64,000 nt of DNA from NCBI GenBank assembly GCA_024278975.1, contig JAJRSD010000040.1, forward strand, positions 62,001 through 126,000, written 5' to 3'. Position 1 is the stretch's first letter. Every line of letters starts with the position of its first letter. The position numbers and the translations under genes are program-made. Under the pieces are notes generated by a model, which did not search any database, was not told the DNA's origin, and saw only the letters and a list, made by a program, of their open reading frames with translations. Positions 54,393-64,000 of this stretch are shown here, piece after piece. Source of the stretch: Bacteroidota bacterium (GTDB taxonomy: Bacteria > Bacteroidota > Bacteroidia > Bacteroidales > Prolixibacteraceae).

Positions 54393-56042
54393 ATGAAAAT
54401 TAATATTGAAAACTGGAACGTTGAAGATTTAGATTTTTGGGGAAATACCGGAAATAAAATAGCAAAAAAGAACCTTTGGATTTCCATTCCGGCTCTGTTA
54501 CTTGCTTTCTCAGTATGGTTAATGTGGAGTATTATTATTGTGGGAATGGAAAAACTGGGATTTACTTTTGGAATGTTGAGTGCAGAATTTGAAACAATAA
54601 TAAGAAATACATCTATTTCTCGTGCTGATTATCCGGCAGAGTTAGTAGAGGGTTTAAAAACTATCAATAGTTTATATTATACGCTACCTGCAATTGCCGG
54701 TTTGGCGGGTGCTACTTTGCGGATACCGAATTCATTTTTAATTGCAATTGGCGGAGGAAGAAACGTAATCTTCACAACAACCGCCTTATTACTAATCCCT
54801 GCAATTGGTGTTGGTATGGCATTGCAAGATCCAAATACTCCGTTTATGACATTTGCAGTTCTTGCTGCTCTTTCCGGTTTTGGAGGTGGAAATTTTGCCT
54901 CATCCATGTCAAATATCTCCTATTTCTTCCCAAAAAAGATGCAGGGAACTTCGCTGGGATTAAATGCAGGGTTAGGGAATTTGGGTGTTAGTGTAATGCA
55001 ATTTCTTCTTCCGGTAACCATGGGATTAGCAGTGTTCGGTTCTTTTGGTGGAGACGGTCTTCCGTTGCTTGCCGATTTTAAAGGTAAAGCTGCCGGCTCG
55101 CTATATTTCTTACAAAATGCAGGATGGACCTGGGTACCTCTGTTAGTAATTGCAGTAGTTGCCGCTTTCTTCGGAATGAATAATTTGAAATCGGCAACAC
55201 CTAAAATAGGGTCAGCAATAATAGGAATTGGGAAAACACTTTTTCTTGTTTCGCTTGGGCTTATTTCTGCTGCAATTGGAGTTTATCTTCTTGTAAGCTT
55301 AAAAATAAATATGTGGATTGTACTACCGATTGTGGTGGTTCTAACAGTTTTACTAATGAAATATCTTTCTCCGGGAGAGATAAAAGCAAATTTAAAACAT
55401 CAATTTTCTATTTTCAACAATAAACACAATTGGATAATGACCATTATTTACACGATGACATTTGGTTCGTTTATCGGTTTTAGTGCAGCTTTTCCAAAAT
55501 TAATTTCCGATGTTTTTGGTTCTTTGCCCGATGGTTCTATTAATCCAAATGCGCCAAGTCCGTACGCATGGGCTTTTCTTGGACCAATGGTAGGTGCCTT
55601 AATTCGTCCGATTGGTGGTTGGTTATCCGATAAAATAAATAGTGGTTCCAGAGTAACTCAGTGGGCAACAATTGCACAAATTGCAGCAGCTCTCGGAGTT
55701 GCATTTTTTGTGATAAAAGCCAGAGAAGCGGCAGCTCCCGAAATGTATTGGTGGCCTTTCTTTTTCCTTTTTATGATACTATTTATTACAACAGGAATTG
55801 GGAATGGCTCAACTTTTAGAAGTATCCCATATATTTTCAGTAAGGAGTTGGCTGGTCCGGTTTTAGGGTGGACATCAGCAATTGCGGCTTATGGCGCATT
55901 TATTATTCCCAAAGTATTCGGGCAACAGATAAAAATTGGGCATCCCGAATATGCACTCTACGGGTTTGCCGTATATTATGTGGTTTGCCTTGTTTTAAAC
56001 TGGTGGTACTACGAGCGAAAAAACTCGGGAATTGAGTGTTAG
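54393..56042 (+). CDS. narK: Second NarK-type nitrate/nitrite transporter
   Basis: The ATG at 54393 (MKINIENWNVEDLDFW) is preferred to an in-frame GTG 27 bp upstream, giving 549 residues. It keeps the TM2 Arg (TLRIPNSFLIAIGGGRNV), the first NNP signature (LNAGLGNLGVSVMQ) and the TM8 Arg (GALIRPIGGWLSDKI). The second NNP motif is degenerate (GPVLGWTSAIAAYGAFIIP). Between halves there are extra membrane segments (TLFLVSLGLISAAIGVYLLV, MWIVLPIVVVLTVLL), which explains the greater length. Two unlike NarK proteins in tandem often divide nitrate uptake and nitrite export. Confidence 0.92.
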   Translation: MKINIENWNVEDLDFWGNTGNKIAKKNLWISIPALLLAFSVWLMWSIIIVGMEKLGFTFGMLSAEFETIIRNTSISRADYPAELVEGLKTINSLYYTLPAIAGLAGATLRIPNSFLIAIGGGRNVIFTTTALLLIPAIGVGMALQDPNTPFMTFAVLAALSGFGGGNFASSMSNISYFFPKKMQGTSLGLNAGLGNLGVSVMQFLLPVTMGLAVFGSFGGDGLPLLADFKGKAAGSLYFLQNAGWTWVPLLVIAVVAAFFGMNNLKSATPKIGSAIIGIGKTLFLVSLGLISAAIGVYLLVSLKINMWIVLPIVVVLTVLLMKYLSPGEIKANLKHQFSIFNNKHNWIMTIIYTMTFGSFIGFSAAFPKLISDVFGSLPDGSINPNAPSPYAWAFLGPMVGALIRPIGGWLSDKINSGSRVTQWATIAQIAAALGVAFFVIKAREAAAPEMYWWPFFFLFMILFITTGIGNGSTFRSIPYIFSKELAGPVLGWTSAIAAYGAFIIPKVFGQQIKIGHPEYALYGFAVYYVVCLVLNWWYYERKNSGIEC

Positions 56043-56081
56043 AGAAAAATATTTATTGCGAGAGTTTGAAAGAAATTTAAA

Positions 56082-56558
56082 ATGACAGACAACGAATTCA
56101 AAATATTCATCAAAGAGCAAGATTTTATAGGAAGTGATTTCTTTGAGGAGTCGTTCAAATTTTGGTTTGAAGGTAACGAACACATTAGAACTCCATTTCC
56201 TAAAAAAATACAAGAGGATTTAAAGGAAAAAACTTTCAGGGTTTTTATGGAGTGGGTTTTTGAACTTTCAGAAAAGGAAAAAACAAAACTGGAAAATGAG
56301 GAGATCGTCGAAACTTTTGAAATGATACTTTTCAATCAGGCAATGGATTTAGTCTCTGACGAAGACCATAAAATAACAATATGTTACCCTTTTTTACCAC
56401 GATTGGGAGATGTGGTTGACGATAAAGAAAAGGGAGCAAGCAAAGTTATTGGCAGAAAGCTGGATGTAAATAAAGATGAAAAAAAGTATCTGAAAGTCAA
56501 ACTGAAATCAGAAACAGTTTTACAGGAATGGGAAACGGAATTTGAGTTGCCTGCATAG
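56082..56558 (+). CDS. Unknown cytoplasmic protein in the nitrate cluster
   Basis: 158 residues, acidic, without signal or membrane segments. Segments such as NEHIRTPFPKKIQEDLKEKTFRVFMEW, ILFNQAMDLVSDEDHKITICYPFLPRLGDVVDD and KYLKVKLKSETVLQEWETEFELP suggest a helical N-terminal half and a beta-rich C-terminal half. I recognise no family and no cofactor motif. It lies 39 bp after narK2 and 29 bp before the cytochrome gene on the same strand, so it is likely co-expressed with nitrate respiration and may be an accessory factor. Confidence 0.75.
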   Translation: MTDNEFKIFIKEQDFIGSDFFEESFKFWFEGNEHIRTPFPKKIQEDLKEKTFRVFMEWVFELSEKEKTKLENEEIVETFEMILFNQAMDLVSDEDHKITICYPFLPRLGDVVDDKEKGASKVIGRKLDVNKDEKKYLKVKLKSETVLQEWETEFELPA

Positions 56559-56587
56559 TTGAAATTTTAAATATTAAGGTTTATAAT

Positions 56588-57472
56588 ATGAAGATAGATA
56601 TAGGTTCTTCTAATAAAAGAAAATGGTTAGTAATTATTGGAATAATTGTGGCAACGCTCATTTTCAACACCAATTCGGTTAGTGCCCAAGATGGCGAACT
56701 ACTTTTTCAACAATGTAGAGCGTGCCATTCAATTGGGCAGGGGAAATTACTTGGACCCGACTTATTGGATGTGGGTAAAAGGCGAGATGCAGTTTGGATG
56801 AAAAACTTCATTAAATCGTCGCAAACAATGGTTAAAATTGGTGATGCTCAGGCGGTTGAATTATTCGAGGAATATAACAAACTGGTAATGATTGACTACA
56901 ATCTCCCCGATGCTGAGATCAATGCCATTATTAAATACATCGATAGTTTTAGTACCGAGGGTACTGATAATGGAGAAGCGTCTTCTTCAGCGGCTGATTC
57001 GCTGGCCGCAGTATATTTAGCAACCATCGACACAGAGGGAAATAGGGTAAGAGGGAAAGAAATTTTTATGGGGGAAAGAAATTTAAAAAATGGAGGAACA
57101 GCGTGTATTTCCTGCCATCATGTAAATACTTCCGAGTCAATTCAGGGTGGTTTACTTGCAATTGATTTAACAAAAAGTTTTTCGCGAAATGGAGGATTAC
57201 CCGGAATAAAGGGAATTCTTGAATTTCCACCTTATCCGGCTATGAAAGATGCCTATCAACACGCTGCTATTACGGAAGAAGAGAGCATTCAGTTGCAGGT
57301 ATTTTTAATGCACGCCGATGAAGATAATGTGATATCAGAAAGCTCTCTGTTTGATTTGGTGAAACAAGGAATAATAGGTGCGATGATATTATTAGTTATC
57401 ATTTCGCTGGTTTGGTTTAAACGCAAAAAACGCAGTGTTAATTATGATATTATTCAAAGACAGAGGAGATAA
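56588..57472 (+). CDS. Membrane-anchored diheme cytochrome c
   Basis: 294 residues. A signal segment (WLVIIGIIVATLIFNTNSVSAQ) is followed by two cytochrome c domains: CRACH at residues 43-47 with HSIGQGKLLGPDL, and CISCH at 173-177. Methionines in MVKIGDAQ and FPPYPAMKDAYQ are possible distal ligands. A C-terminal helix (GIIGAMILLVIISLVWF) then anchors it, leaving a short basic tail in the cytoplasm. Its place just upstream of narG suggests it passes electrons to or from the nitrate reductase, like the diheme NarC linked to nar genes in some other lineages (analogy only). Confidence 0.88.
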   Translation: MKIDIGSSNKRKWLVIIGIIVATLIFNTNSVSAQDGELLFQQCRACHSIGQGKLLGPDLLDVGKRRDAVWMKNFIKSSQTMVKIGDAQAVELFEEYNKLVMIDYNLPDAEINAIIKYIDSFSTEGTDNGEASSSAADSLAAVYLATIDTEGNRVRGKEIFMGERNLKNGGTACISCHHVNTSESIQGGLLAIDLTKSFSRNGGLPGIKGILEFPPYPAMKDAYQHAAITEEESIQLQVFLMHADEDNVISESSLFDLVKQGIIGAMILLVIISLVWFKRKKRSVNYDIIQRQRR

Positions 57473-57502
57473 TATTTGACTGAGAAAATTTTTAATAGGC
57501 TA

Positions 57503-57575
57503 CGTCATGCTGAATTTATTTCAGCATCTCCAATCTATCAGATTCATAATCCGTCAATTGACGGACGGAATGACG
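57503..57575. repeat. Structured intergenic repeat before narG
   Basis: CGTCAT at 57503-57508 and ATGACG at 57570-57575 are terminal inverted repeats. Inside are GCTGAATTTATTTCAGC (hairpin) and CCGTCAATTGACGG (palindrome). Such short symmetric units are often dispersed through Bacteroidota genomes. Confidence 0.55.
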
Positions 57576-57637
57576 TTCTGAAACAAGGGAACTTTAAAAT
57601 AATATAATGAACAAGTGTAATTGAAAAATATAATTTT

Positions 57638-60600
57638 ATGAGTTGGATAAAAGATTTAATATCTCCCAAAACAAGAAAATGGGAAGATTTCTATCGGAAC
57701 AGATGGCAATTCGACAAAGTTGTCAGAAGTACTCATGGAGCAAATTGCACGGGTGGGTGCAGTTGGATGATTCATATAAAGAACGGTGTTGTTGTTTGGG
57801 AAACGCAAGCACTCGACTATCCGATTATCGATAAAAACCTGCCACCGTACGAACCTCGCGGTTGCCAGCGTGGAATATCGGCATCGTGGTATTTATACAG
57901 TCCTATTCGGGTGAAATATCCGCTTGTACGTGGTGCGTTGTTAGATTTGTTCAGAAAAGAAAAAGATAGGCACGGCGATGCTATGGTCGCGTGGGAAAAT
58001 ATTCAGACCGACCCTGAAAAAAGAGAGCGTTACATGAAAGCCCGTGGGAAAGGTGGTTTTAGAAGAGTTACCTGGGATGAGGCTTTGGAATTGATTTCCA
58101 TTGCAAATATATCCACTGTAAAAAAATATGGACCCGACCGTTTGGTTGGATTCTCACCAATTCCGGCTATGTCGATGATTTCGTATGCCGGAGGTTCACG
58201 ATTCCTGCAATTAATGGGCGGTGTTAATCTTAGCTTTTACGACTGGTATTGCGATTTACCACCTTCATTCCCCGAAACATGGGGCGAACAAACCGATGTT
58301 GCCGAAAGTGCCGACTGGTACAATGCCAAATTTATAGCCGCTGTTGGTTCCAATGTTGCACAAACACGTACTCCCGATGTTCACTATTTTGCCGAAGCAA
58401 GGCACAACGGAACTAAAACAGTTGTGTTTTCTCCCGATTTAAATGCCTCGGGAAAATATGCCGACGAATGGATTCCGATTCATGCCGGGCAGGATGGAGC
58501 TTTTTGGATGGCGGTAACTCATATTATTTTAAAGGAATATCACCACGAACAGAAAGTCCCCTATTTTCTCGATTACGTTACACGATACACCGATAGTCCG
58601 TTTTTAGTTCAAATAGAAAAAGAGGATGGAATTTATAAAGCCGGGAAATTATTACGCGCCAACAAAATCAGCAAATATAAAAATGTTGAAAATGGCGATT
58701 GGAAGTTTTTAAATATCGATAAAAATACAGGAGAATTTGTTTGTCCTGGCGGCAGCTCTGGTCACCGCTGGGACGACCGAGACGGAAACTGGAACCTTAA
58801 ATATCAGGATGCGGAAATTGGTGGCGACTACGAGCCACTGTTATCATTCATTGAAAATAACGATGAGACTTTACAAGTTGAGTTTACTGAATTTGGTCTC
58901 GATAAAAAACGATTGCGTGGCGTTCCTGTAAAAAATATAAAAACCGTTGACGGAACAATTAATGTTACCACTGTTTACGACCTGATAATGGCACAATACG
59001 GAGTTGCCAGAGGATTAGAAGGCGACTATCCACAATCGTATAAAGAAACTGACCAATCGTACACTCCTGCGTGGCAGGAGATATTTACCGGAATTGCAGC
59101 TCAAAATGTAATTAAGTTTGCCCACGAGTGGTCGAAAACTGCAATGGCAACCAATGGTAAATGTATGATTATAATTGGTGCAGGAGTTAACCACTGGTAC
59201 CATTGCAATCTTATTTACAAAGCCGGCACAATGGCGCTTATGTTAACGGGTTGCATTGGTAAAAACGGAGGTGGATTAAATCATTATGTGGGACAGGAGA
59301 AGGCTGCCGTTGTAGATTCCTGGGGACATATTATGGCAGGTAAAGACTGGCAGGGACCGGTTCGTTTACAACAAGGACCAATCTGGCATTATATGAATTC
59401 AGACCAGTGGCGTTACGATGGTCACCATTCTGATTATAATACAGTTCCAGAGAATGGATTGAGTGGTTTACACACTGCCGATATGATTGTTAAATCGGTT
59501 CGGAATGGCTGGATGCCATTTTATCCTCAGTACAATAAGTCTAATTTCGATATTGTAAAAGATGCACAAAATGCAGGTGCAAAAACAGATGCCGAGATAA
59601 AAGAGTATTTGTTAGGTGAATTAAAAAGTGAGGAGATTTTACACTCGGTAGTTGCACCCGATGAAGAGATTAATTTTCCGAGAGTTTGGTTTATATGGCG
59701 TGGGAATGCCCTGATGTCGAGTGCAAAAGGGCACGAATTTTTTAAAAAACATTATCTCGGAACACATCATAATTCAATTGCAAGCGAATTGGCAAAAGGT
59801 TTGGTTAACGATGTTGAGTGGAAAGAGGAAGCACCTCAGGGGAAAATGGACTTAATTGTTGACCTGAATTTCAGGATGGATACTTCGGCTCTCTATTCCG
59901 ATATTGTTTTGCCTGCTGCTTCGTGGTACGAAAAGTCGGATATAAACTCCACAGATATGCACTCGTTTATTCACCCGCTAACTGCTGCTGTACCTCCTGT
60001 TTGGGAAGCAAAAAGCGATTGGGCAATTTTCAGGGAGATTGCAAAAGCAACTTCCGAAGTGGCAAAAACTTACTTTCCACATACAATGAAAGATATTGTA
60101 AATCTTCCGTTGATGCACGACTCGAAAGCTGAAATTTCGCAAACCGATGTGAAAGACTGGAGTAAAGGCGAGTGTGAAATGGTTCCGGGAAAAACCATGC
60201 ACAACATAGCATTTGTTGACAGGGACTATACCGAAATATATAACAAATTTATTAGCCTCGGACGAGGGACTAAAAATGGTTTGGGTGCACATGGGAATAG
60301 TTTCAATTGTGCTGATTATTACGAAGATTTATTGGAAGACAAAAACCATCTGCAAAAAATAAAAGGCGAAGTTTATCCTTCGTTAAAAGACGATGAGGAA
60401 GCAATTAATGCCATTCTGCACCTGTCGTCGGTAACAAACGGCGAGTTGGCACACAGAGCTTATCAAAATGCAGAAAAAAGAACGGGCATGCCATTAACCG
60501 ATATTTCTGCCGATTTCAAAAATGTAAAATTAAATTTTGCCGACTTACAAAGTAAGCCACAGCGTTATATTAGTTCGCCAGTTTGGTCGGGGATTATGGC

Positions 60601-61252
60601 TAATGGCAGAGCTTATGCAGGATTTACCTACAATGTAGAGCGATTGGTTCCTTGGAGAACACTTACCGGACGACAACATTTTTATCTCGACCACGAGTTG
60701 TATATTAAATTCGGAGAGAACATGCCAACCTATAAACCAACTCCAAAACCTAATGTTTTAGGCGATTTAAAAAATTCTGTAGCAACCGGAAAAGCAAAAG
60801 TTTTAAATGTTCTTACACCGCACGGGAAATGGCAAATGCACACAACATACAGCGACACGGCGCGAATGCTAACACTTTCTCGCGGAATGGTTCCGTGCTG
60901 GTTAAGTGAAGAGGATGCCAAAGAAATTGGAGTGAAGGACAACGATTGGGTGGAAGTATTTAACGATTACGGAGTTTACGGTGCGCGGGCTATTGTAAGT
61001 GCCCGGATTCCTAAAGGAGTTTGTATTGTTTATCATGCAACCGAAAGTACTTACTCGTCGCCAAAACCACAAGTTCGTGGTTACGAAAGAGGCGGCGGTC
61101 ATAATAGTTTTACACGAGTTAGGTTGAAACCAAATTTAATGGCAGGTGGTTACGGGCAGTTTACCTACCATTTTAACTATTGGGGCCCGGTTGGCGTAAA
61201 CCGCGATTCGCATGTTTTGGTGCAAAAAATGGATAGAGTGGAATTAGGATAA
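57638..61252 (+). CDS. narG: Respiratory nitrate reductase alpha subunit NarG
   Basis: 1204 residues, close to the 1247 of E. coli. The FS0 [4Fe-4S] cluster ligands are His33, Cys37, Cys41 ([13 protein letters not shown]) and Cys76 (PRGCQRG). The molybdenum ligand is Asp206 in [10 protein letters not shown], typical of membrane-bound cytoplasm-facing NarG. Molybdopterin-binding segments include [37 protein letters not shown] and the C-terminal domain [16 protein letters not shown]. The N-terminus (RNRWQFDK) keeps a trace of the remnant Tat-like sequence and has no cleavable signal. It reduces nitrate to nitrite. Confidence 0.98.
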   Translation: MSWIKDLISPKTRKWEDFYRNRWQFDKVVRSTHGANCTGGCSWMIHIKNGVVVWETQALDYPIIDKNLPPYEPRGCQRGISASWYLYSPIRVKYPLVRGALLDLFRKEKDRHGDAMVAWENIQTDPEKRERYMKARGKGGFRRVTWDEALELISIANISTVKKYGPDRLVGFSPIPAMSMISYAGGSRFLQLMGGVNLSFYDWYCDLPPSFPETWGEQTDVAESADWYNAKFIAAVGSNVAQTRTPDVHYFAEARHNGTKTVVFSPDLNASGKYADEWIPIHAGQDGAFWMAVTHIILKEYHHEQKVPYFLDYVTRYTDSPFLVQIEKEDGIYKAGKLLRANKISKYKNVENGDWKFLNIDKNTGEFVCPGGSSGHRWDDRDGNWNLKYQDAEIGGDYEPLLSFIENNDETLQVEFTEFGLDKKRLRGVPVKNIKTVDGTINVTTVYDLIMAQYGVARGLEGDYPQSYKETDQSYTPAWQEIFTGIAAQNVIKFAHEWSKTAMATNGKCMIIIGAGVNHWYHCNLIYKAGTMALMLTGCIGKNGGGLNHYVGQEKAAVVDSWGHIMAGKDWQGPVRLQQGPIWHYMNSDQWRYDGHHSDYNTVPENGLSGLHTADMIVKSVRNGWMPFYPQYNKSNFDIVKDAQNAGAKTDAEIKEYLLGELKSEEILHSVVAPDEEINFPRVWFIWRGNALMSSAKGHEFFKKHYLGTHHNSIASELAKGLVNDVEWKEEAPQGKMDLIVDLNFRMDTSALYSDIVLPAASWYEKSDINSTDMHSFIHPLTAAVPPVWEAKSDWAIFREIAKATSEVAKTYFPHTMKDIVNLPLMHDSKAEISQTDVKDWSKGECEMVPGKTMHNIAFVDRDYTEIYNKFISLGRGTKNGLGAHGNSFNCADYYEDLLEDKNHLQKIKGEVYPSLKDDEEAINAILHLSSVTNGELAHRAYQNAEKRTGMPLTDISADFKNVKLNFADLQSKPQRYISSPVWSGIMANGRAYAGFTYNVERLVPWRTLTGRQHFYLDHELYIKFGENMPTYKPTPKPNVLGDLKNSVATGKAKVLNVLTPHGKWQMHTTYSDTARMLTLSRGMVPCWLSEEDAKEIGVKDNDWVEVFNDYGVYGARAIVSARIPKGVCIVYHATESTYSSPKPQVRGYERGGGHNSFTRVRLKPNLMAGGYGQFTYHFNYWGPVGVNRDSHVLVQKMDRVELG

Positions 61253-61257
61253 TAAAA

Positions 61258-61317
61258 GCCCCCTTTAATTCCCCCAAAGGGGGAAAACTTTTCCCTTTGG
61301 GGAGATTGAGAGGGGCC
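61258..61317. repeat. G/C-run inverted repeat between narG and narH
   Basis: GCCCCCTTTAATTCCCCCAA and the following AGGGGGAAAA are mirrored by TTTTCCCTTTGGGGAGATTG and AGAGGGGCC, forming a long imperfect hairpin of two inverted units. A related single unit lies between narH and narJ. Such GCCCCCTYTAA repeats are widespread intergenic elements in Bacteroidota and may affect mRNA stability within the operon. Confidence 0.65.
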
Positions 61318-61332
61318 TAAATAAATAAAAAC

Positions 61333-62823
61333 ATGGACATAAGAAGTCAAATATCAATGGTGTTTCATCTCGATAAATGTATAGGTTGTCACACCTGTTC
61401 AATTGCATGTAAAAATACCTGGACCGACAGAAAAGGTGCTGAATATATGTGGTGGAATAATGTGGAGACAAAACCGGGAACGGGATATCCTACAAAGTGG
61501 GAAGACCAAAAGATTTATAAAGGTGGTTGGGAGAAAAAGGGTGATTTCCTGAATTTAAAAGGTGCCGGAAAAATTAAGGGTATTAAAAACCTGTTTCATA
61601 ATCCGAACATGCCGGAAATGGATGATTACTATGAACCATGGACGTATGAATACAGTAATCTTTTTGATGCCCCGGAAGGAGACGACCAGCCAACTGCCCG
61701 ACCAATTTCGTTGTTAACCGGCAAACCAATGGATGTAAAAGGCGGCCCAAATTGGGATGACGATTTAAGCGGCACACCCGACTATGCAAGGCAAGATGTG
61801 AATTTAAATAGTGTTTCGCAAGCTGAACAAGAAGCAATGTTTCAACTGGAGCAGATGACAATGCACTATTTGCCCCGGATTTGTAACCATTGTCTGAACC
61901 CTTCGTGTGTGGCATCGTGTCCGTCGGGCGCAATTTACAAACGTGGTGAAGATGGGATTGTTTTGGTAAACCAAAATAAGTGCCGCGGATGGAGAATGTG
62001 CGTAACTGCATGTCCGTATAAAAAAACATATTACAACTGGAATACCGGGAAATCGGAAAAATGTATCCTCTGCTTTCCTCGGTTAGAAACCGGTCAAACA
62101 CCGGCTTGTATGCACACTTGTGTGGGAAGGATAAGGTATCTCGGAGTGATGCTTTATGATGCCGATTTAATTAACACTGTTGCCATTTCTGATGATGCTG
62201 ATCTGGTATCAAATCAGATGGAAATTTACCTCGACCCAAACGACCCAAAAATAATTGAAGCTGCTAAAAAGAATGGCATTTCTGATGATACACTCGAAGC
62301 AGCACAAAAATCTCCGGTCTATAAATTTGTAAAAGAGTGGGGACTGGCATTGCCATTGCACCCTGAATTCAGAACAGTTCCAAACTTGTTTTATGTTCCG
62401 CCACTACTTCCAACTATGGGAAAAGTTGAAGATGGAAATTACCATAATTCTGCCAAAGAACTTTTTGGTGGAATAGAAAAAACCAGACTGCCTATTTCGT
62501 ACATGGCAAGTTTATTTACTGCCGGAAATGAAGATACTATTAAAACCGTTTTGAAGAAATTAATGGCTGTGCGTTGGTATCGCCGCGATGAAACTGTTGG
62601 CGACCAAAGTAAAAGTGAGTTGGAAGTGATGTTAAAAGAAGTTGGTGTTGACCACGAAGTTGCGGACGATATTTATCGGTTAACATCGTTACCAACTGTG
62701 AAAGAACGATATGTAATTCCGCCGGCACACCGCGAAGAGGCTTTGGAGATGATTGAAGATAGTGGCGATGTTAAAGGGAATACAGGCTTTGGTTTTCATC
62801 ATAAACCGGAAAGAGGATTATAG
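61333..62823 (+). CDS. narH: Respiratory nitrate reductase beta subunit NarH
   Basis: 496 residues. Iron-sulfur ligands are seen in KCIGCHTCSIACKNTW, RICNHCLNPSCVASCPSGAI, KCRGWRMCVTACPYKK (Trp in place of a Cys marks the [3Fe-4S] cluster) and KCILCFPRLETGQTPACMHTC. This is the four-cluster set that carries electrons from NarI to NarG. The region HPEFRTVPNLFYVPPLLP and GNEDTIKTVLKKLMAVRWYRR are family-typical. It lies 80 bp after narG. Confidence 0.98.
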   Translation: MDIRSQISMVFHLDKCIGCHTCSIACKNTWTDRKGAEYMWWNNVETKPGTGYPTKWEDQKIYKGGWEKKGDFLNLKGAGKIKGIKNLFHNPNMPEMDDYYEPWTYEYSNLFDAPEGDDQPTARPISLLTGKPMDVKGGPNWDDDLSGTPDYARQDVNLNSVSQAEQEAMFQLEQMTMHYLPRICNHCLNPSCVASCPSGAIYKRGEDGIVLVNQNKCRGWRMCVTACPYKKTYYNWNTGKSEKCILCFPRLETGQTPACMHTCVGRIRYLGVMLYDADLINTVAISDDADLVSNQMEIYLDPNDPKIIEAAKKNGISDDTLEAAQKSPVYKFVKEWGLALPLHPEFRTVPNLFYVPPLLPTMGKVEDGNYHNSAKELFGGIEKTRLPISYMASLFTAGNEDTIKTVLKKLMAVRWYRRDETVGDQSKSELEVMLKEVGVDHEVADDIYRLTSLPTVKERYVIPPAHREEALEMIEDSGDVKGNTGFGFHHKPERGL

Positions 62824-62827
62824 AATA

Positions 62828-62863
62828 AAGCCCCCTCTAACTCCCCCAAGGGGGGAGGAAAAA
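62828..62863. repeat. Single GCCCCCTCTAAC repeat between narH and narJ
   Basis: AAAGCCCCCTCTAACTCCCC followed by a G run and GGAGGAAAA matches one arm of the repeat at 61258-61317. It can form a small C/G hairpin and its GGAGG may serve as the narJ ribosome binding site, lying 15-20 bp before the ATG. Confidence 0.55.
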
Positions 62864-62876
62864 GAAAGAAAAAGAA

Positions 62877-63500
62877 ATGGAAATTTATAAATATATAGCA
62901 GATTTATTCCGCTACCCTACGGTGGAGACTTTAAAAAGTATTCAGCGAGTGTCGGATTATTTGCTTGAAAAAGATGTTGCTCTGGCAGCTAAATTTAAAC
63001 CTTTTGTTGAATTTCATTCAAACAAAACTTTAACCGATCTGGAGGAACATTACATCAGAACTTTCGATGTGCAGGCAATTTGTCATTTAGATATTGGATA
63101 CATTATTTTTGGTGATGATTCGAAAAGGGGCAGATTTTTATATCATATAAAAGAAGAACAGGAAAATGTAGCAAATGATTGTGGAAGCGACATGGCTGAC
63201 TTTCTGCCAAATATGTTGACCCTGCTCTCAAAATTGGAGGATAAAGATCTAACTGAAGAGTTATCGGTTAGTATTTTAATACCGGCACTTTTACACATTA
63301 ACCAAAAATTAGAAAACGAAAATAGTATTTTTAATATTCCTGTTGAAATTCTGATTTCATTATTGAAAATGGATTTTGATATTTCAAAATATGAAGCAGT
63401 TAAAATTGGAACAAAAGAGAAACCCGATTTTCTCAATAATTATATAACCGGCATCGATAAATCGTTATTTGGAAAAAGACAACTTAAAAGAAAAATGTAA
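62877..63500 (+). CDS. narJ: Nitrate reductase assembly chaperone NarJ
   Basis: 207 residues, all helical, no signal. The TorD/NarJ-type start (YKYIADLFRYPTVETL) is followed by the conserved LEEHYIRTFDVQAICHLDIGYIIFGDDSKRGRFL. It binds immature NarG and helps insert the molybdenum cofactor. Its stop overlaps the narI ATG (TAATG at 63498-63502), indicating translational coupling. Confidence 0.93.
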   Translation: MEIYKYIADLFRYPTVETLKSIQRVSDYLLEKDVALAAKFKPFVEFHSNKTLTDLEEHYIRTFDVQAICHLDIGYIIFGDDSKRGRFLYHIKEEQENVANDCGSDMADFLPNMLTLLSKLEDKDLTEELSVSILIPALLHINQKLENENSIFNIPVEILISLLKMDFDISKYEAVKIGTKEKPDFLNNYITGIDKSLFGKRQLKRKM

Positions 63501-64000
63501 TGAGTAATAATTTCTTTTTTATAGGATTGCCGTATGCGGCACTGTTGATATTTATTGTGGGTTCAATTATCAGATATCGAACACAACCATTCAGCGTATC
63601 GTCGCTCTCGTCGCAGATATTAGAAAGTAGAATTTTATATTGGGGAAGCCATTCGTTTCACATCGGTATAATCGCTCTGTTTATCGGGCATTTAGTTGGG
63701 TTTATGTTTCCCGCTGCAGTTGTTTCGTTTACCGGGCAACCAATCCGGCTCTTAATTCTCGAAATATCGGCGTTTGCTTTCGGGCTGCTTTCGCTGTTCG
63801 GTATTTCAACATTAATATTTCGTAGAATTACTGTTGGAAAATTAAAAACAGTAACATCGAAAATGGATGTGGTTGTTTACTTGTTAATTTTTATTCAGGT
63901 AGTTTCCGGACTGTGGATTGCATATTTTGCCCGCTGGGGTTCGGCGTGGTTTGCTATTTCACTCGCACCATATCTAAAATCAATATTTTTGTTGAATCCG
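63500..64000 (+). CDS. narI: Respiratory nitrate reductase gamma subunit NarI, cut by window edge
   Basis: The first 167 codons are visible; the frame is open at base 64000. The protein starts MSNNFFFIGLPYAALLIFIVGSIIRY, the first helix of NarI. WGSHSFHIGIIALFIGHLVGF holds histidines expected to ligand heme b. Further helices follow (LLILEISAFAFGLLSLFGI, VVVYLLIFIQVVSGLWIAYF). This diheme b-type subunit oxidises quinol and feeds NarH. Confidence 0.93.
   Translation, partial: MSNNFFFIGLPYAALLIFIVGSIIRYRTQPFSVSSLSSQILESRILYWGSHSFHIGIIALFIGHLVGFMFPAAVVSFTGQPIRLLILEISAFAFGLLSLFGISTLIFRRITVGKLKTVTSKMDVVVYLLIFIQVVSGLWIAYFARWGSAWFAISLAPYLKSIFLLNP

Noticed and set aside
1-64000. CRISPR arrays, tRNA or rRNA genes
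   Set aside because: No regularly spaced long repeats with unique spacers and no recognisable tRNA or rRNA sequence were seen; the regular repeats at 12139-12263 are too short and are placed at a promoter.

Overview
The window is AT-rich DNA from a member of the Bacteroidota. A SusC/SusD pair with a hybrid two-component regulator, SPII lipoprotein enzymes, TAnnTTTG-type -7 promoter elements and LytS/LytTR signalling all point there. An anaerobe-leaning marine or sediment lineage such as Marinilabiliales/Prolixibacteraceae is my inference; no rRNA or marker gene is present to prove it.

Positions 1-30449 hold a large polysaccharide utilization locus (PUL). The left wing (+ strand) carries two (alpha/alpha)6-toroid proteins, a GH29 alpha-L-fucosidase, an N-acylglucosamine 2-epimerase, a sugar-porter MFS permease and the 5' third of a GH89 alpha-N-acetylglucosaminidase. 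A 1343-residue hybrid two-component system faces the other way. It shares a short promoter region, with striking direct-repeat arrays, with the right wing: susC, susD, a GH2 enzyme, a parallel-beta-helix GH141-like enzyme, a DUF5703 enzyme, a clan GH-D alpha-galactosidase-like enzyme and a DUF5107-TPR protein. Together these suggest outer-membrane import and dismantling of a fucosylated, GlcNAc- and galactose-containing glycan. Several members are damaged: GH89 is truncated, and DUF5703 and DUF5107-TPR each contain one in-frame stop. An IS1380-like transposase remnant lies at the end.

Positions 31259-40092 are a mixed chromosomal region. It has a small secreted protein, a LytS-type kinase, an overlapping LytS-like pseudokinase lacking the phospho-accepting His, a LytTR response regulator, a YtxH/holin-like envelope trio, a class IV aminotransferase, a YqhD-type alcohol dehydrogenase, a small membrane protein and a DUF2807 (GIN) protein. 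A 158-bp element with perfect 18-bp terminal inverted repeats precedes the kinase genes.

Positions 40692-49521 are a type I restriction-modification locus (hsdM, hsdS, an AlbA/ATPase-like gene, hsdR). hsdM has an in-frame stop that removes its last 111 codons. A REP-associated tyrosine transposase element, flanked by mirrored hairpins and a 25-bp direct duplication, has landed between hsdS and the AlbA-like gene.

Positions 49724-52510 hold an alpha/beta hydrolase and a sulfatase on the minus strand. From 52791 to the right edge runs a respiratory nitrate reduction cluster: two NarK-type transporters (the first with an unusual soluble insert), an unknown 158-residue protein, a membrane-anchored diheme cytochrome c, and narGHJI (narI cut by the window). 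A perfect FNR-type palindrome lies upstream of the first narK. Three independent in-frame nonsense codons in otherwise intact reading frames within about 20 kb are the most unusual global feature.
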